Source of the DNA: Saprospiraceae bacterium
GTDB taxonomy: Bacteria > Bacteroidota > Bacteroidia > Chitinophagales > Saprospiraceae
NCBI GenBank assembly: GCA_016708265.1
Contig: JADJGA010000004.1
Location: 310,001-374,000 of the forward strand
Length of the DNA stretch: 64,000 nucleotides
Direction of reading: 5' to 3'
The notes under the pieces were generated by a model. The model was not told the origin of the DNA. It did no database searches and saw only the letters and a program-made list of their open reading frames with translations. A program made the translations under genes and the position numbers. Of the stretch, positions 22,128-31,033 are shown piece after piece (position 1 is the stretch's first letter; each line of letters begins with the position of its first letter).

Positions 22128-23081
22128 ATGCCAAAAATAGTTTTTAAATATTTCATTTTTGCAATTTTAAATTATTACACTTTTTACAAAAGCTTTGGTC
22201 AAATAGATAGCCTAAAGTTAAGTGTTTTGATTAATGAAGCAAATTATCATTTTTTGGATCAATATGTTGGTAATCGTCCGTATTTAACACCCTTTGAATG
22301 GTTTGACCAAAATCGAACACAAATTGTTAAAAATATTGTAATGGTCGATAGTGTAATTATTTACCGTGTTATTGTAAATAAAGCTGATACTACTCAAATA
22401 ATTATCAAAGACAACAAAACTATAATTCAAAATATAGGCTACTTAAATATATCTAAGACATCAATTTATTTAGAAGATGGACGAATATCCAAAATATTAG
22501 ATGGCAAAGATTTAGATAACTTATATTTATACGATGAAAATGATTATTTGATTCAACAAGGTACTTATGGAGAACTTAAGAAAGCTAAACGAAACGGAAA
22601 AATATTTGAATGGTATAGGGTAAAAGACAACCAACTAATTTATGTAACAGAATTTGCTGAAAATAATAAAATAAAATATTTCAAAGTAATGCGTCAACCT
22701 GAAAGTAGTTTAACAATAAAATTTTATGTCGACCATTATACATGGAATGGAGATCGATTGGAAACTAAAAATAGAGTAAATTATTATGACTCAGGTGACA
22801 CAGACAGTACTTTTTTAAAGTTAGAGTATGATAGAATTGGATCATTGAAAAAAATACTTTCTTGGAAAAAAAAGGAAAGCAATAGGCCATATTGGGATTC
22901 TCCAGATTTTATTACTAAAATTGACACTATTGACTCTGGAAAAACAAAAATATCCTTGTTCTATCAGGAAAGAATTGTTCAAGAAATAACATTTGACAAA
23001 AATGGCAATTGGATTGAATTGAATAATGGTTCACACCCAATTAGAAGAGAAATTAGTTATCGTACAAAAAAAAGAAGATGA
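22128..23081 (+). CDS. Orphan protein of unknown function, probably exported
   Basis: Intact 317-residue protein that I do not recognise. The first 25 residues (FKYFIFAILNYYTFYKSFGQ) look like a signal peptide. The rest is rich in short beta-strand-like units such as GRISKILDGKDLDNLYLYDE, DGDRLETKNRVNYYDSGD-like stretches and FDKNGNWIELNN, which resembles the loose repeat pattern of Bacteroidota envelope proteins with YD/FDxxGN repeats. Base composition is more AT-rich than the neighbours and the gene has no frameshift. It is followed within 40 bp by an attC-like structure and a terminator-like hairpin, so it may be an acquired single-gene cassette. Confidence 0.55.
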   Translation: MPKIVFKYFIFAILNYYTFYKSFGQIDSLKLSVLINEANYHFLDQYVGNRPYLTPFEWFDQNRTQIVKNIVMVDSVIIYRVIVNKADTTQIIIKDNKTIIQNIGYLNISKTSIYLEDGRISKILDGKDLDNLYLYDENDYLIQQGTYGELKKAKRNGKIFEWYRVKDNQLIYVTEFAENNKIKYFKVMRQPESSLTIKFYVDHYTWNGDRLETKNRVNYYDSGDTDSTFLKLEYDRIGSLKKILSWKKKESNRPYWDSPDFITKIDTIDSGKTKISLFYQERIVQEITFDKNGNWIELNNGSHPIRREISYRTKKRR

Positions 23082-23120
23082 CTAAATTTTCTGATAGAAA
23101 AAAAATGAAATTGGGTGAAG

Positions 23121-23197
23121 AGCCGTCTTATAACAGCGTACTGGACGCCATCCTTGCTATCGCTGCGGACGATCGCCAGTACTAAACGTTGAACAAA
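23121..23197 (+). repeat. attC-like recombination site downstream of the orphan gene
   Basis: CTTATAACAGCG at 23127-23138 pairs imperfectly with AAACGTTGAAC at 23185-23194; GTTGAAC fits the GTTRRRY core of integron attC sites. The inner arms TACTGG (23138-23143) and CCAGTA (23176-23181) are exact inverted repeats, and the stem has unpaired bases, as attC sites do. The GC-rich block is quite unlike its AT-rich surroundings. The left core is degenerate (TTATAAC rather than RYYYAAC), so the call is tentative. Confidence 0.4.
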
Positions 23198-23240
23198 CCT
23201 AAAACAAGTTTGCATAACAATCTTTAGGTTCGGATTTTTT
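23196..23240 (+). terminator. Terminator-like hairpin after the orphan gene
   Basis: AACCTAAA at 23196-23203 and TTTAGGTT at 23223-23230 form an 8-bp stem with a 19-nt loop, followed by CGGA and six T residues (23235-23240). The loop is long and the stem AT-rich, so termination may be weak. Confidence 0.45.
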
Positions 23241-23487
23241 AGTACTTGATGTGATCATCTTTTTTCATTATTTTTTTTAAGACGACAGATTTAGCTTAAG
23301 AAGGGCTGCCTGAAACAAACAAAAATTCCATATCTAATATCTGAATATCCCACAGGTGAAGATAAAAATACCCAAAACATCTAAAATACTTAAATATTCA
23401 GTTCATCACTCAAATTATTCATTTCGTCAGAAAAGTATTGCATTATGGCAACATGTTGATGCATATTTGCACCATAAACTAAATAAA

Positions 23488-24068
23488 ATGAATAAAAAAG
23501 TACTTATTATCAATGCTAACCCGGACAAAGAGAGTCTGGGACATGAACTCGCTCAGGCTTATATGAGAGGTGCCAGATCTGCCGGTGCTGAAGCGAAACT
23601 CGTTAATCTTATTGATCTTGATTTTGATCCTGTATTGCGGACAGGTTTCAAAAAAGTGCATGAACTTGAACCCGATCTGATCATGATGCAAAATGAAATA
23701 AAAGAGGCAGATCACCTCGTTTTTGTTTATCCAAACTGGTGGGGTACCTTTCCTGCCCTGCTCAAAGGCTTCTTTGACAGAGTCTTTTTACCAAAATTTG
23801 CTTTCGAATATCAGAAAAATTCTCCTTTGCCAAAAAAATTGCTCACAGGAAGATCTGCAAGAGCAATAGTAACAATGGATACTCCTATATGGTATTATTG
23901 GCTCATATACAAAATGCCGGGACACAATTCAGTCAGGAATTGTATTCTGAAGTTCTGTGGTATAAATCCTGTTAAATTCACTTCTTTCTATCCTGTAAGG
24001 CATGCAGATGGAAATAAAAGGAAAAATGGATAGATACTGTAGAAAAACTTGGACAGAAAGTAATATAA
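23488..24068 (+). CDS. NAD(P)H dehydrogenase (quinone)-type flavodoxin-fold protein (one frameshift)
   Basis: The start at 23488 (MNKKVLIINANPDKESL) begins directly with the flavin-binding strand of the NQO1/YwrO family; longer upstream readings have no family match. VFVYPNWWGTFPALLKGFFD is the conserved active-site and FMN-binding block, and TMDTPIWYYW follows. The frame changes in the A-rich stretch around 24012-24025, giving the ending KWIDTVEKLGQKV at 24068, about 193 residues. Expected role: two-electron reduction of quinones or electrophiles by NAD(P)H in the cytosol. A CATATTTG box lies just upstream with a TTG 21 bp before it. Confidence 0.83.
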
Positions 24069-24101
24069 TATCCATTTTTTTTAATCTTAAAAATTTTACT
24101 C

Positions 24102-26504
24102 ATGAAGAAAATATTAATTTATTTTATATTGATTTTAAATGCATTCAACATCGCAGCACAAAACAGTTATACCCAAACCATAAGAGGTGTTGTTTTGGAT
24201 AAAAACTCCCAGCTTGCTCTGCCGGGTGCCGCTGTGGTGTTGTTAAATTCAGACCCTGTTGCCGGGACAAGCACTGACATGGAAGGAAATTTTGAATTGC
24301 AAAATATACCTATCGGAAGACAGGGAATAGCAGTATCATATCTCGGTTACAATACGATAACTTTAAACGGCCTCAATCTGACATCGGGAAAAGAGATGGT
24401 TCTAAGAATTGAACTTGAAGAAAAAGTCAACGAGCTATCGGAGATTGTAATATCTTCCAGGCAACGTAAAGACATGGCACTTAACAAAATGGCAACTGTA
24501 AGTGCGAGAAGTTTTACTGTGGAAGAGACAGAAAGATATGCAGGCAGCCTTGGTGACCCTTCACGAATGGTTTCCAATTATGCAGGTGTAGCAATGACCA
24601 ATGATTCGCGTAATGACATCATAATCAGAGGAAACAGTCCGACCGGATTGCTCTGGAGACTTGACGGAATCGAGATTCCCAATCCTAATCACTTCAGTTC
24701 ATTCGGTACTACCGGAGGTCCAGTGAGCATGCTGAACAACAATCTGCTGACGAATTCAGATTTCATGACAAGTGCCTTTCCATCTGAATATGGCAACGTG
24801 ATATCAGGAGTCTTTGACCTGAAAATGCGTACCGGAAATAAGGAGAAAAGAGAATATACCGGACAGATAGGTTTCAATGGTTTTGAGCTTGGAGCCGAGG
24901 GCCCATTTAAAAAAGGCAGCAAAGCAACTTATCTTGCCAATTTCAGATATTCGACTCTCGAAGTATTCCATGCCCTTGGTCTGGAATTTGGTACCGGCAC
25001 TGCAATACCCCAATATAAAGACTTAACGTTCAAAATAAATGTGCCAACAAAAAAATACGGCAATTTCAATATTATCGGACTCGGTGGTACAAGTTTCATT
25101 GAGTTGAACGACAGTGAATCGTCATTGTTGAATAAAGAAGATGACCTGAACTACAACTATGGAGGAGTTGACTTAGATTATGGTTCCGATATGTCAGTAC
25201 TGGGACTATCGCACCAGTATTTCCTGAATGACAGATCAAGACTTGAAACAAATATTTCTGTACTTGGAAACAGGGCAACCACGCACATAGATTCTTTGAA
25301 ATTTGATGAAAATGGCAGCATAATTCAGAATTCCAATTATTTATTCTATAATTCCATAGGAACTGAAATAAAATATTCCTTTTCCACTCATCTGAAAACC
25401 AAACTCAATACGAAGAATAATACTTCAATTGGAATATATTACGATACATATCACGTAGATTATCTTGATAGTTTTCGTCTGTACAAAATCAATGGATTTG
25501 CCAAATACTTTGACATCAAGGGTAATATATCGATGCTGAGAGGATATGGACAGTGGCAGCACATTTTCAACAGCAAATTGAAACTGAACGCAGGCATTTA
25601 CTCGGCCTATACTTCGGTAAATGAAGAATTTGTAATTGAACCACGAATTAATATGAGATTCAATCTGACACCTTCACAATCAATCAGCTTTGGATACGGA
25701 TTACATAGTATCATGCAACCCCGTATGTATTATTTCATACAGGCTCTGGTGGATACAGTTAACCTGGTATATGCTCAAAACAATCTTGATCTGAAAATGA
25801 CAAAATCTCATCAGCTTGTTTTAGGTTATGACAATGTTTTGTCAGAAAATTTCAGGTTCAAATCTGAAGTTTACTATCAATACCTGTACGACGTCCCTGT
25901 GAGCAAAACAACTCCACAGTTTTCACTTCTCAATTCAGGTGATTCGTTCACACTTCTGGTAGGTGACAGCCTTTTGAATAAAGGAACGGGTTATAATTAC
26001 GGGCTTGAACTTACTCTTGAAAAATTCTTTGACGGAAATTACTATTTTCTCACTACTCTGAGTTTTTTTGATTCAAAATACAAAGGTTTTGATGGTGTGG
26101 AAAGAAATACATCATTCAATGGAAATTTTGTGTGGAATATATTAGGAGGTTATGAATTTAAACTTGGTCAACATAATTCATTATCTTTGTCGTTAAGATC
26201 TGTTTATGCGGGAGGTAAAAGATATATTCCGATAGACATTGATAAATCGATAGCTGATAATTTTACGAGATACAATTGGAATGAGGCATATGTAAATAAA
26301 TTTGATGATTATTTCAGGATGGATGCAAGGATCAGTTTTAAAATGAACGGTAAGAGGGTCAATCAGGAATGGGCAATTGATCTGCAGAATTTTACCAACA
26401 ATAAAAACATTTATTCCGAGTCATTCAATCCGAGGTCAAAAAATACAAGTTTTGATTATCAAACCGGATTTTACCCGATGTTTCTATACAGAATTCAGTT
26501 TTAA
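24102..26504 (+). CDS. TonB-dependent receptor with carboxypeptidase-regulatory-like N-domain
   Basis: Intact 800-residue outer-membrane protein. A signal peptide ends near NIAAQ; residues 27-110 form the regulatory-like beta-sandwich (IRGVVLDKNSQLALPGAAVV, DMEGNFELQNIPIGRQGI); the plug follows with NDIIIRGNSPTGLLWRLDGI and PNPNHFSSFGTTGG; the remainder is a beta-barrel ending in an aromatic residue (FLYRIQF). The ligand is unknown. The LytS-type kinase starts 5 bp later and the LytTR regulator follows, so receptor and two-component system form one transcription unit. That arrangement suggests the regulators control, or respond to, the receptor's substrate. Confidence 0.93.
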   Translation: MKKILIYFILILNAFNIAAQNSYTQTIRGVVLDKNSQLALPGAAVVLLNSDPVAGTSTDMEGNFELQNIPIGRQGIAVSYLGYNTITLNGLNLTSGKEMVLRIELEEKVNELSEIVISSRQRKDMALNKMATVSARSFTVEETERYAGSLGDPSRMVSNYAGVAMTNDSRNDIIIRGNSPTGLLWRLDGIEIPNPNHFSSFGTTGGPVSMLNNNLLTNSDFMTSAFPSEYGNVISGVFDLKMRTGNKEKREYTGQIGFNGFELGAEGPFKKGSKATYLANFRYSTLEVFHALGLEFGTGTAIPQYKDLTFKINVPTKKYGNFNIIGLGGTSFIELNDSESSLLNKEDDLNYNYGGVDLDYGSDMSVLGLSHQYFLNDRSRLETNISVLGNRATTHIDSLKFDENGSIIQNSNYLFYNSIGTEIKYSFSTHLKTKLNTKNNTSIGIYYDTYHVDYLDSFRLYKINGFAKYFDIKGNISMLRGYGQWQHIFNSKLKLNAGIYSAYTSVNEEFVIEPRINMRFNLTPSQSISFGYGLHSIMQPRMYYFIQALVDTVNLVYAQNNLDLKMTKSHQLVLGYDNVLSENFRFKSEVYYQYLYDVPVSKTTPQFSLLNSGDSFTLLVGDSLLNKGTGYNYGLELTLEKFFDGNYYFLTTLSFFDSKYKGFDGVERNTSFNGNFVWNILGGYEFKLGQHNSLSLSLRSVYAGGKRYIPIDIDKSIADNFTRYNWNEAYVNKFDDYFRMDARISFKMNGKRVNQEWAIDLQNFTNNKNIYSESFNPRSKNTSFDYQTGFYPMFLYRIQF

Positions 26505-26509
26505 ATATT

Positions 26510-27535
26510 ATGAATAGAAGATTAAAAGAAACTTACAAAGGAGAAATAAGCATGCTGATAGGGATCCCTGTGGTGGGATTCCTTTTGACATTTGTTTTCA
26601 ATGAAGGAAATTTTGAATATTTTACTTACAGACATCTTGTCTTTTCCTTAATATCAACTTTAGTTACAGCCGTTAACTGGATTGTATGCAGATTTATAGT
26701 TATTAAACTCTGGAACAGATATCCCTGGCACATAAAGCCTAAAAAACACATTCTGGTTGAAGCTCCGGTTCTGATCTTGTTCACGGTTTTTATGATGTCT
26801 ATGAATGCTTTATTTTTTCAATTTTGTACCACAGAAGTTGTCACTTTAGATCAGTTCCTCAGAAACACCTCTGTGATACTGATCCTTGTTTTCGGTCTGG
26901 TCACATATCATGAAGCCATGTTTTTTTACTATCAGTGGAAAGAAAACTTCAACAAATCGATGTTGCTGGAAAAATCAAACCTGCAGGCAGAATTCGATCT
27001 GCTGAAAAGTCAGGTAAACCCGCATTTTTTGTTCAACAGCCTGAATACCCTTACCACATATGTTGATGAAAATCCGGACGCTGTCGAATATATACAGAAA
27101 CTCTCGGAATTCCTCAGGTATTCGCTCGAAGAGAAAAGTCAGGGGATCAAAACATTGAAAGAAGAGATCGGGATCACTGAGAAGTATATTCAACTGCAAA
27201 AATATCGGTTTGAGGATGATCTGAGAGTAAATATAAACATTGATAAAAAATATAATTCTTTACAACTTCCTTTTCTTTCAATACAATCGCTTGTAGAAAA
27301 TGCAATTAAACACAATGTGATATCAAAGCCCAAAACTTTGATTATCAATATTTTTATTGAAAATGATGATTATCTTGTCATTGAAAACAATTATCAACCG
27401 AGAGAAAACTCTGAATCAACAAAACAAGGACTGAACAATCTGGCACAAAGATTGAGTTATTTAACTGAAAAGAAATTAATTACAGCAATTGAAAATGGGA
27501 AATTCATAGTCAAAGTCCCATTGGTCAGTATATGA
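26510..27535 (+). CDS. LytS/YehU-type sensor histidine kinase
   Basis: Intact 341-residue inner-membrane kinase. Four hydrophobic segments lie in residues 15-145 (for example MLIGIPVVGFLLTFVF and LVFSLISTLVTAVNWIV), with almost no extracellular domain. The phosphoacceptor block is LKSQVNPHFLFNSLNTL, the His_kinase (PF06580) form, and the ATPase lobe has SIQSLVENAIKHNV (N box) and KQGLNNLAQRL (G box). The partner regulator follows 33 bp later. Such four-TM kinases probably sense a membrane-associated or intramembrane signal; which one is not visible. Confidence 0.93.
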   Translation: MNRRLKETYKGEISMLIGIPVVGFLLTFVFNEGNFEYFTYRHLVFSLISTLVTAVNWIVCRFIVIKLWNRYPWHIKPKKHILVEAPVLILFTVFMMSMNALFFQFCTTEVVTLDQFLRNTSVILILVFGLVTYHEAMFFYYQWKENFNKSMLLEKSNLQAEFDLLKSQVNPHFLFNSLNTLTTYVDENPDAVEYIQKLSEFLRYSLEEKSQGIKTLKEEIGITEKYIQLQKYRFEDDLRVNINIDKKYNSLQLPFLSIQSLVENAIKHNVISKPKTLIINIFIENDDYLVIENNYQPRENSESTKQGLNNLAQRLSYLTEKKLITAIENGKFIVKVPLVSI

Positions 27536-27568
27536 TTTGAACAACTTAACATATTGAAAACGAATAAT

Positions 27569-28336
27569 ATGCAGGTACTGATTATAGAAGATGAAAAAAG
27601 AGCGGCACAGAGATTAGTAAACCTCATTGCTGAGACTGATAATACTATAAAGATACTGGATATTCTGCAAAGTGTTGAAGAATCAGTAAACTGGTTTTCT
27701 GAAAATAAACAACCAGATCTGATATTTCTCGACATCCATCTTTCTGACGGTCTCAGCTTCAATATTTTCAATAAAGTCAATATCTCAAGCCCTATAATTT
27801 TCACCACAGCTTACGATGAATATTCCCTTAAAGCTTTTGAACTGAACAGCATAGATTATCTGCTTAAACCGGTAGATAAAGTTAAACTAGAACGAAGCCT
27901 GGAAAAATGGAAAAATTTCAGCAGACCATCTGAAGATCAAAACCAGGAACTGAAAATCCTGCTTGAAACCATAAAATCAAAAAATAAAATCTACAAAACA
28001 AGATTCCTCATCAGCAAATCTGATTCCTTCATCATTGTCAACACAAATGAAATAGCTTATTTTTACTCCGAAGAAAAACTAACATTCCTTAAAACGCACA
28101 CCAATGTCCGTCATGTCCTCGATGAAAGCCTTGACACAATAAGTGAATCACTGGATCCATCTAAATTTTTCCGCATCAACAGGCAAATAATAATTTCCAT
28201 AAATGCCATTAAATCAATCCACAATTACTTTAACTACAAGCTAAAACTTGACATTACACCTCCTAAGGAAAACATCAATTCTGTGATCAGCCGATTGAAG
28301 GTAAGTGAATTCAAGGAATGGATCAGGAATGGGTAA
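27569..28336 (+). CDS. LytTR-family response regulator
   Basis: Intact protein of 255 residues from the ATG at 27569 (a TTG at 27554 is a less likely start). The receiver domain starts MQVLIIEDEKRAAQRL, with the phosphoacceptor Asp in PDLIFLDIHLSDG and the conserved Thr/Lys in FTTAYDEYSLKAF and YLLKPVD. The C-terminal LytTR DNA-binding domain has AYFYSEEKLTFLKT and FFRINRQIIISINAI. It pairs with the upstream LytS-type kinase. LytTR regulators bind direct repeats; none was identified upstream of the receptor gene by eye. Confidence 0.93.
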   Translation: MQVLIIEDEKRAAQRLVNLIAETDNTIKILDILQSVEESVNWFSENKQPDLIFLDIHLSDGLSFNIFNKVNISSPIIFTTAYDEYSLKAFELNSIDYLLKPVDKVKLERSLEKWKNFSRPSEDQNQELKILLETIKSKNKIYKTRFLISKSDSFIIVNTNEIAYFYSEEKLTFLKTHTNVRHVLDESLDTISESLDPSKFFRINRQIIISINAIKSIHNYFNYKLKLDITPPKENINSVISRLKVSEFKEWIRNG

Positions 28337-28685
28337 AGGAAAATGGAAAATGGAAAATGATAATTGTGTCGTTGTAAATTATCCGTTGTCAGTTATTTTG
28401 TTGTCTGTTTGTCTTTTAAAATTTGTCTTATCTTTTCGTGAGATCTCAGGCTGCTGACTGCCTCCTGCTGTCACGCATATTCAATCCTAAGCGTATTCTT
28501 CGCTGCAATCGAATTGACGACTGAACACATTAATGAAGTGAAAAAGTGATTTTAAGTATTATTATGATAACACAAGAAAAAATAAAAAAATTAAAATTTA
28601 TAGAGAAATTGTTTGAGAATAAGTTAGGTCGATATATTTTTGGGTCGATTTATTAATAAATATAACCTTAAGAAAGAAAATTGAA
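28337..28685. other. Intergenic region with one promoter
   Basis: Three tandem copies of GGAAAAT lie at 28338-28358 just after the regulator stop. TTTG (28612-28615), a 19-bp spacer and TATTTTTG (28635-28642) form a promoter that matches the Bacteroidetes pattern and lies 43 bp before the small gene at 28686. Nothing else is recognisable. Confidence 0.55.
28612..28642 (+). promoter_or_regulatory. Promoter of the small cysteine-rich gene
   Basis: TTTG at 28612-28615, 19-bp spacer, TATTTTTG at 28635-28642. Good fit to the -33/-7 pattern. Confidence 0.6.
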
Positions 28686-28871
28686 ATGAATGGATATTTT
28701 AAAGATGATGGTACTGAACTAAATCCGGATTTGTATCCAAAACCTCAACTGTGTTTGTCGTGTAAAAAAGATGTCGATCCTGACGAAGAGATATTATGCA
28801 ATTTAAACCGCCTGGATCAACTTGATGAACCGGAGTTTAAATGTTTTGCTTATGAGAATAAATATAAATGA
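28686..28871 (+). CDS. Small conserved protein with paired cysteines
   Basis: A 61-residue acidic protein. It contains LCLSCKKD, then ILCNLNRLDQLDEPEFKCFAYE: four cysteines in a C-x2-C ... C ... C arrangement that could bind a metal ion such as zinc. I recognise very similar short proteins from other Bacteroidota, always uncharacterised. It has its own promoter and no frameshift. The function is unknown. Confidence 0.7.
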   Translation: MNGYFKDDGTELNPDLYPKPQLCLSCKKDVDPDEEILCNLNRLDQLDEPEFKCFAYENKYK

Positions 28872-28922
28872 AATTCCGGGTATTAAATCTTCAACTTTGA
28901 AAAATAAATAAATCAAAAATAA

Positions 28923-29492
28923 ATGAGAAAATTGAAACTACAGGTACAGATGAGTATTGATGGATTTATTGCCGGTTTAAACGGAGAAATGGACTGGATG
29001 GTCTGGAACTGGGATGATGAATTGAAGCATTATGTCTCAGAATTGACAGCAAATGTTGACTGCATAGTTTTGGGCCGTAAACTTGCCGAGGGTTTTATAC
29101 CTCACTGGGCTGCCAATCCTGAAGAAGAAGGTGCTGATAAAATTAACAGTACAGTTAAGGTGGTTTTTACGAAAACTTTGGACAAATCTGACCCTTTGGT
29201 TGCAGGTTGGGAAAAGACCGTTTTAGCAACCGGAAACCTGAGTGAAGAGCTAACAAACCTGAAAAACAATGAAGGCAATGACATAATTGCTTACGGGGGA
29301 GGCACATTTGTTTCATCTCTTATAAAAGAAGGACTTATTGATGAGTTTCACTTTTTTATCAATCCGGTTGCTATTGGCAGTGGAATGACTATTTTCAAGG
29401 ACCTCAAGAGCAGACAAGACCTGAAATTAGTAAAATCAAGATCGTTTGAATGTGGTATTGTAGTCCTTAATTATGAATTGAAAAAAGAATAA
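28923..29492 (+). CDS. Dihydrofolate reductase family protein (RibD C-terminal-like)
   Basis: Intact 189-residue protein. The start MRKLKLQVQMSIDGFIAGLN, the segment CIVLGRKLAEGFIPHW and the nucleotide-binding GNDIIAYGGGTFVSSLIKEG are the marks of the RibD C-terminal/DHFR-like family. FHFFINPVAIGSGMTIFKDL is the conserved C-terminal block. These stand-alone proteins are presumed NAD(P)H-dependent reductases, but the substrate is not known; this is not a canonical DHFR or RibD. It is probably cotranscribed with the small gene 51 bp upstream. Confidence 0.88.
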   Translation: MRKLKLQVQMSIDGFIAGLNGEMDWMVWNWDDELKHYVSELTANVDCIVLGRKLAEGFIPHWAANPEEEGADKINSTVKVVFTKTLDKSDPLVAGWEKTVLATGNLSEELTNLKNNEGNDIIAYGGGTFVSSLIKEGLIDEFHFFINPVAIGSGMTIFKDLKSRQDLKLVKSRSFECGIVVLNYELKKE

Positions 29493-29531
29493 AACCATTT
29501 AATCTTTAACGTAAAATTAAAGGCTTTAAAA

Positions 29532-30026
29532 ATGAACAATTTAAGTGAAAATATTTATCACTACAAAAAACAAGCTGAAAATGGGCTTATACAGGCTGGA
29601 TACAAGGCATTGATCCAGTATATTCTGGATCTGAGAATATATTTCAAAAAAAAGTATCCTGAATATTATGTTTCAGGTAATTTTTATTACGGATATATGG
29701 ACATGACTTTTTTTTCATTTTCGCCAGGTTTTTTAAAGAGTAAGAACCTTAAGGTCATGATAGTTTTTATCCATAAAACTTTTAGGTTTGAAGCATGGCT
29801 GGCAGGACAGAATAAGCAGGTGCAGACCAGATACTGGTATTCGTTCAGGAGAAATGTCCCGATTAATTGCCGCATTCCAACATCATTAACAGGAGTTGAT
29901 TCAATTTTAGAATATACTTTGAGTGAAACCCCGGATTTTAATGACCTGAAATCTTTAACTCTTCAAATTGAGGATGGAACAAAGAAATTCATTAAGGATA
30001 TTGAGGACTTACTATCTTTAAACTAA
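29532..30026 (+). CDS. DUF7000-type conserved protein
   Basis: Intact 164-residue protein. The blocks YYGYMDMTFFSFSPGFLKSK, KVMIVFIHKTFRFEAWLAGQ and NKQVQTRYWYSF are strongly conserved in a family of small bacterial proteins that I associate with DUF7000. No catalytic motif, signal peptide or TM segment is seen, so it is probably cytosolic. Its function is unknown. It follows the DHFR-like gene by 39 bp in the same direction. Confidence 0.7.
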   Translation: MNNLSENIYHYKKQAENGLIQAGYKALIQYILDLRIYFKKKYPEYYVSGNFYYGYMDMTFFSFSPGFLKSKNLKVMIVFIHKTFRFEAWLAGQNKQVQTRYWYSFRRNVPINCRIPTSLTGVDSILEYTLSETPDFNDLKSLTLQIEDGTKKFIKDIEDLLSLN

Positions 30027-30133
30027 GATTACAAACGCATTATTTCATTAATTTAAATCAATATATAATTTTTAAATTTGCGATTTACAACAAATGATTC
30101 TTACATTTCAGACAATTTAAAAAAGATAAATTC

Positions 30134-30163
30134 TTGTTTTTATAAAATAAATTACTATTTTTG
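30134..30163 (+). promoter_or_regulatory. Promoter of the DUF6855-type gene
   Basis: TTG at 30134-30136, exactly 19 bp, then TATTTTTG at 30156-30163, 52 bp before the start codon. A second TAAATTTG at 30073-30080 lacks a matching -33 element. Confidence 0.6.
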
Positions 30164-30214
30164 CTTTTTTAATTGCAAATACTTTATTTTCGGCAACTTG
30201 TAAATATTATTAAA

Positions 30215-30639
30215 ATGCTTAAGGAACAAGGCACAAAAGCTGATCCATGGAAATTAAAAACCCCACCTTTAACTTCTGATTATGAGATGTATAAAGATGA
30301 AAAAGACGGAAAACAAGTAATTGTATGGGTTTAGGAAAAACAACCTTACTGTATGATTACCGCTGTATTGCCGACCTTCACACTATGCTCAAAAATCATG
30401 TAGGCTGGATGGAACTTGGCAGTGCTGATGAACAGAAACCTCCCAAAGAAGGCACAGTTGAAGCCTGGGGTCGTTCAGAAGCAAATCCGCTTGGTGGTTG
30501 GTACGGACTTAAAAAAGGACTTCGCGGACGTTTTGGTATGTACATTCCTCCATTGATGGAGAAACTGGGACTTGCTGAAGTAACTCACGATCCGAAAGGA
30601 AATAAGATGAAAGCAACTCATTTTCCGGGCTCACTTTGA
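30215..30639 (+). CDS. DUF6855-type conserved protein (one frameshift)
   Basis: Starts MLKEQGTKADPWKLKTPP and continues DYEMYKDEKDGKQVIV. One T is missing in the run near 30330 (GGGTTTAGG); restoring it gives VIVWVLGKTTLLYDYRCI and a single protein of about 141 residues with HVGWMELGSADEQKPPKEGT and GGWYGLKKGLRGRFGMYIPP. This is a well-conserved small protein of unknown function that I associate with DUF6855. The second fragment read alone would appear to begin with a P-loop-like MGLGKTT, which is an artefact of the frame break. Confidence 0.72.
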
Positions 30640-31033
30640 AATATGTATCAAAGGATGGCTTGGAAATCATGCTATCTGCTTTAACATTTGCGATATTCAA
30701 GTTTATAAAAATAACAAACTCATCAAAACTACAATAAAGTTGGGTGTATCCCATTATTTTGGTTTATCTATCATTGGATAATTAAAATTCTTTGGGATTC
30801 CCTTTAGATCCTGTCCCTGTAAAAGTGATTAAGGGCAAATCACAAATTAATTTGAATTTTTTGTAAATTTGACATACACCAATAAAATCCATTACTCATT
30901 TGGTTATATTCTAAATACATAAATTCAAATTACTTAAACTTCCCCTACAGTTTTTTTATACTTAATTTTGCACTTTATATCCATTATATTTATAATATAT
31001 GAAATTGCATAATTATCCTACAATAAATAGTTT
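30640..31033. other. Intergenic region
   Basis: AT-rich. TAATTTTG at 30963-30970 is the best -7 candidate for the oxidoreductase gene (64-nt leader), but no TTG lies 19-21 bp upstream. Another TAAATTTG is at 30864-30871. No ORF with a family match. Confidence 0.45.

Noticed and set aside
28338..28358. Three tandem GGAAAAT copies as a regulatory iteron
   Set aside because: Only three copies, directly after a stop codon and 250 bp from the next promoter; looks like simple-sequence slippage.
30325..30345. P-loop-like MGLGKTT start suggesting a small ATPase
   Set aside because: It arises from a frame break: the true reading joins VIVWVLGKTTLLYDY to an upstream ATG at 30215 in a conserved non-ATPase family.
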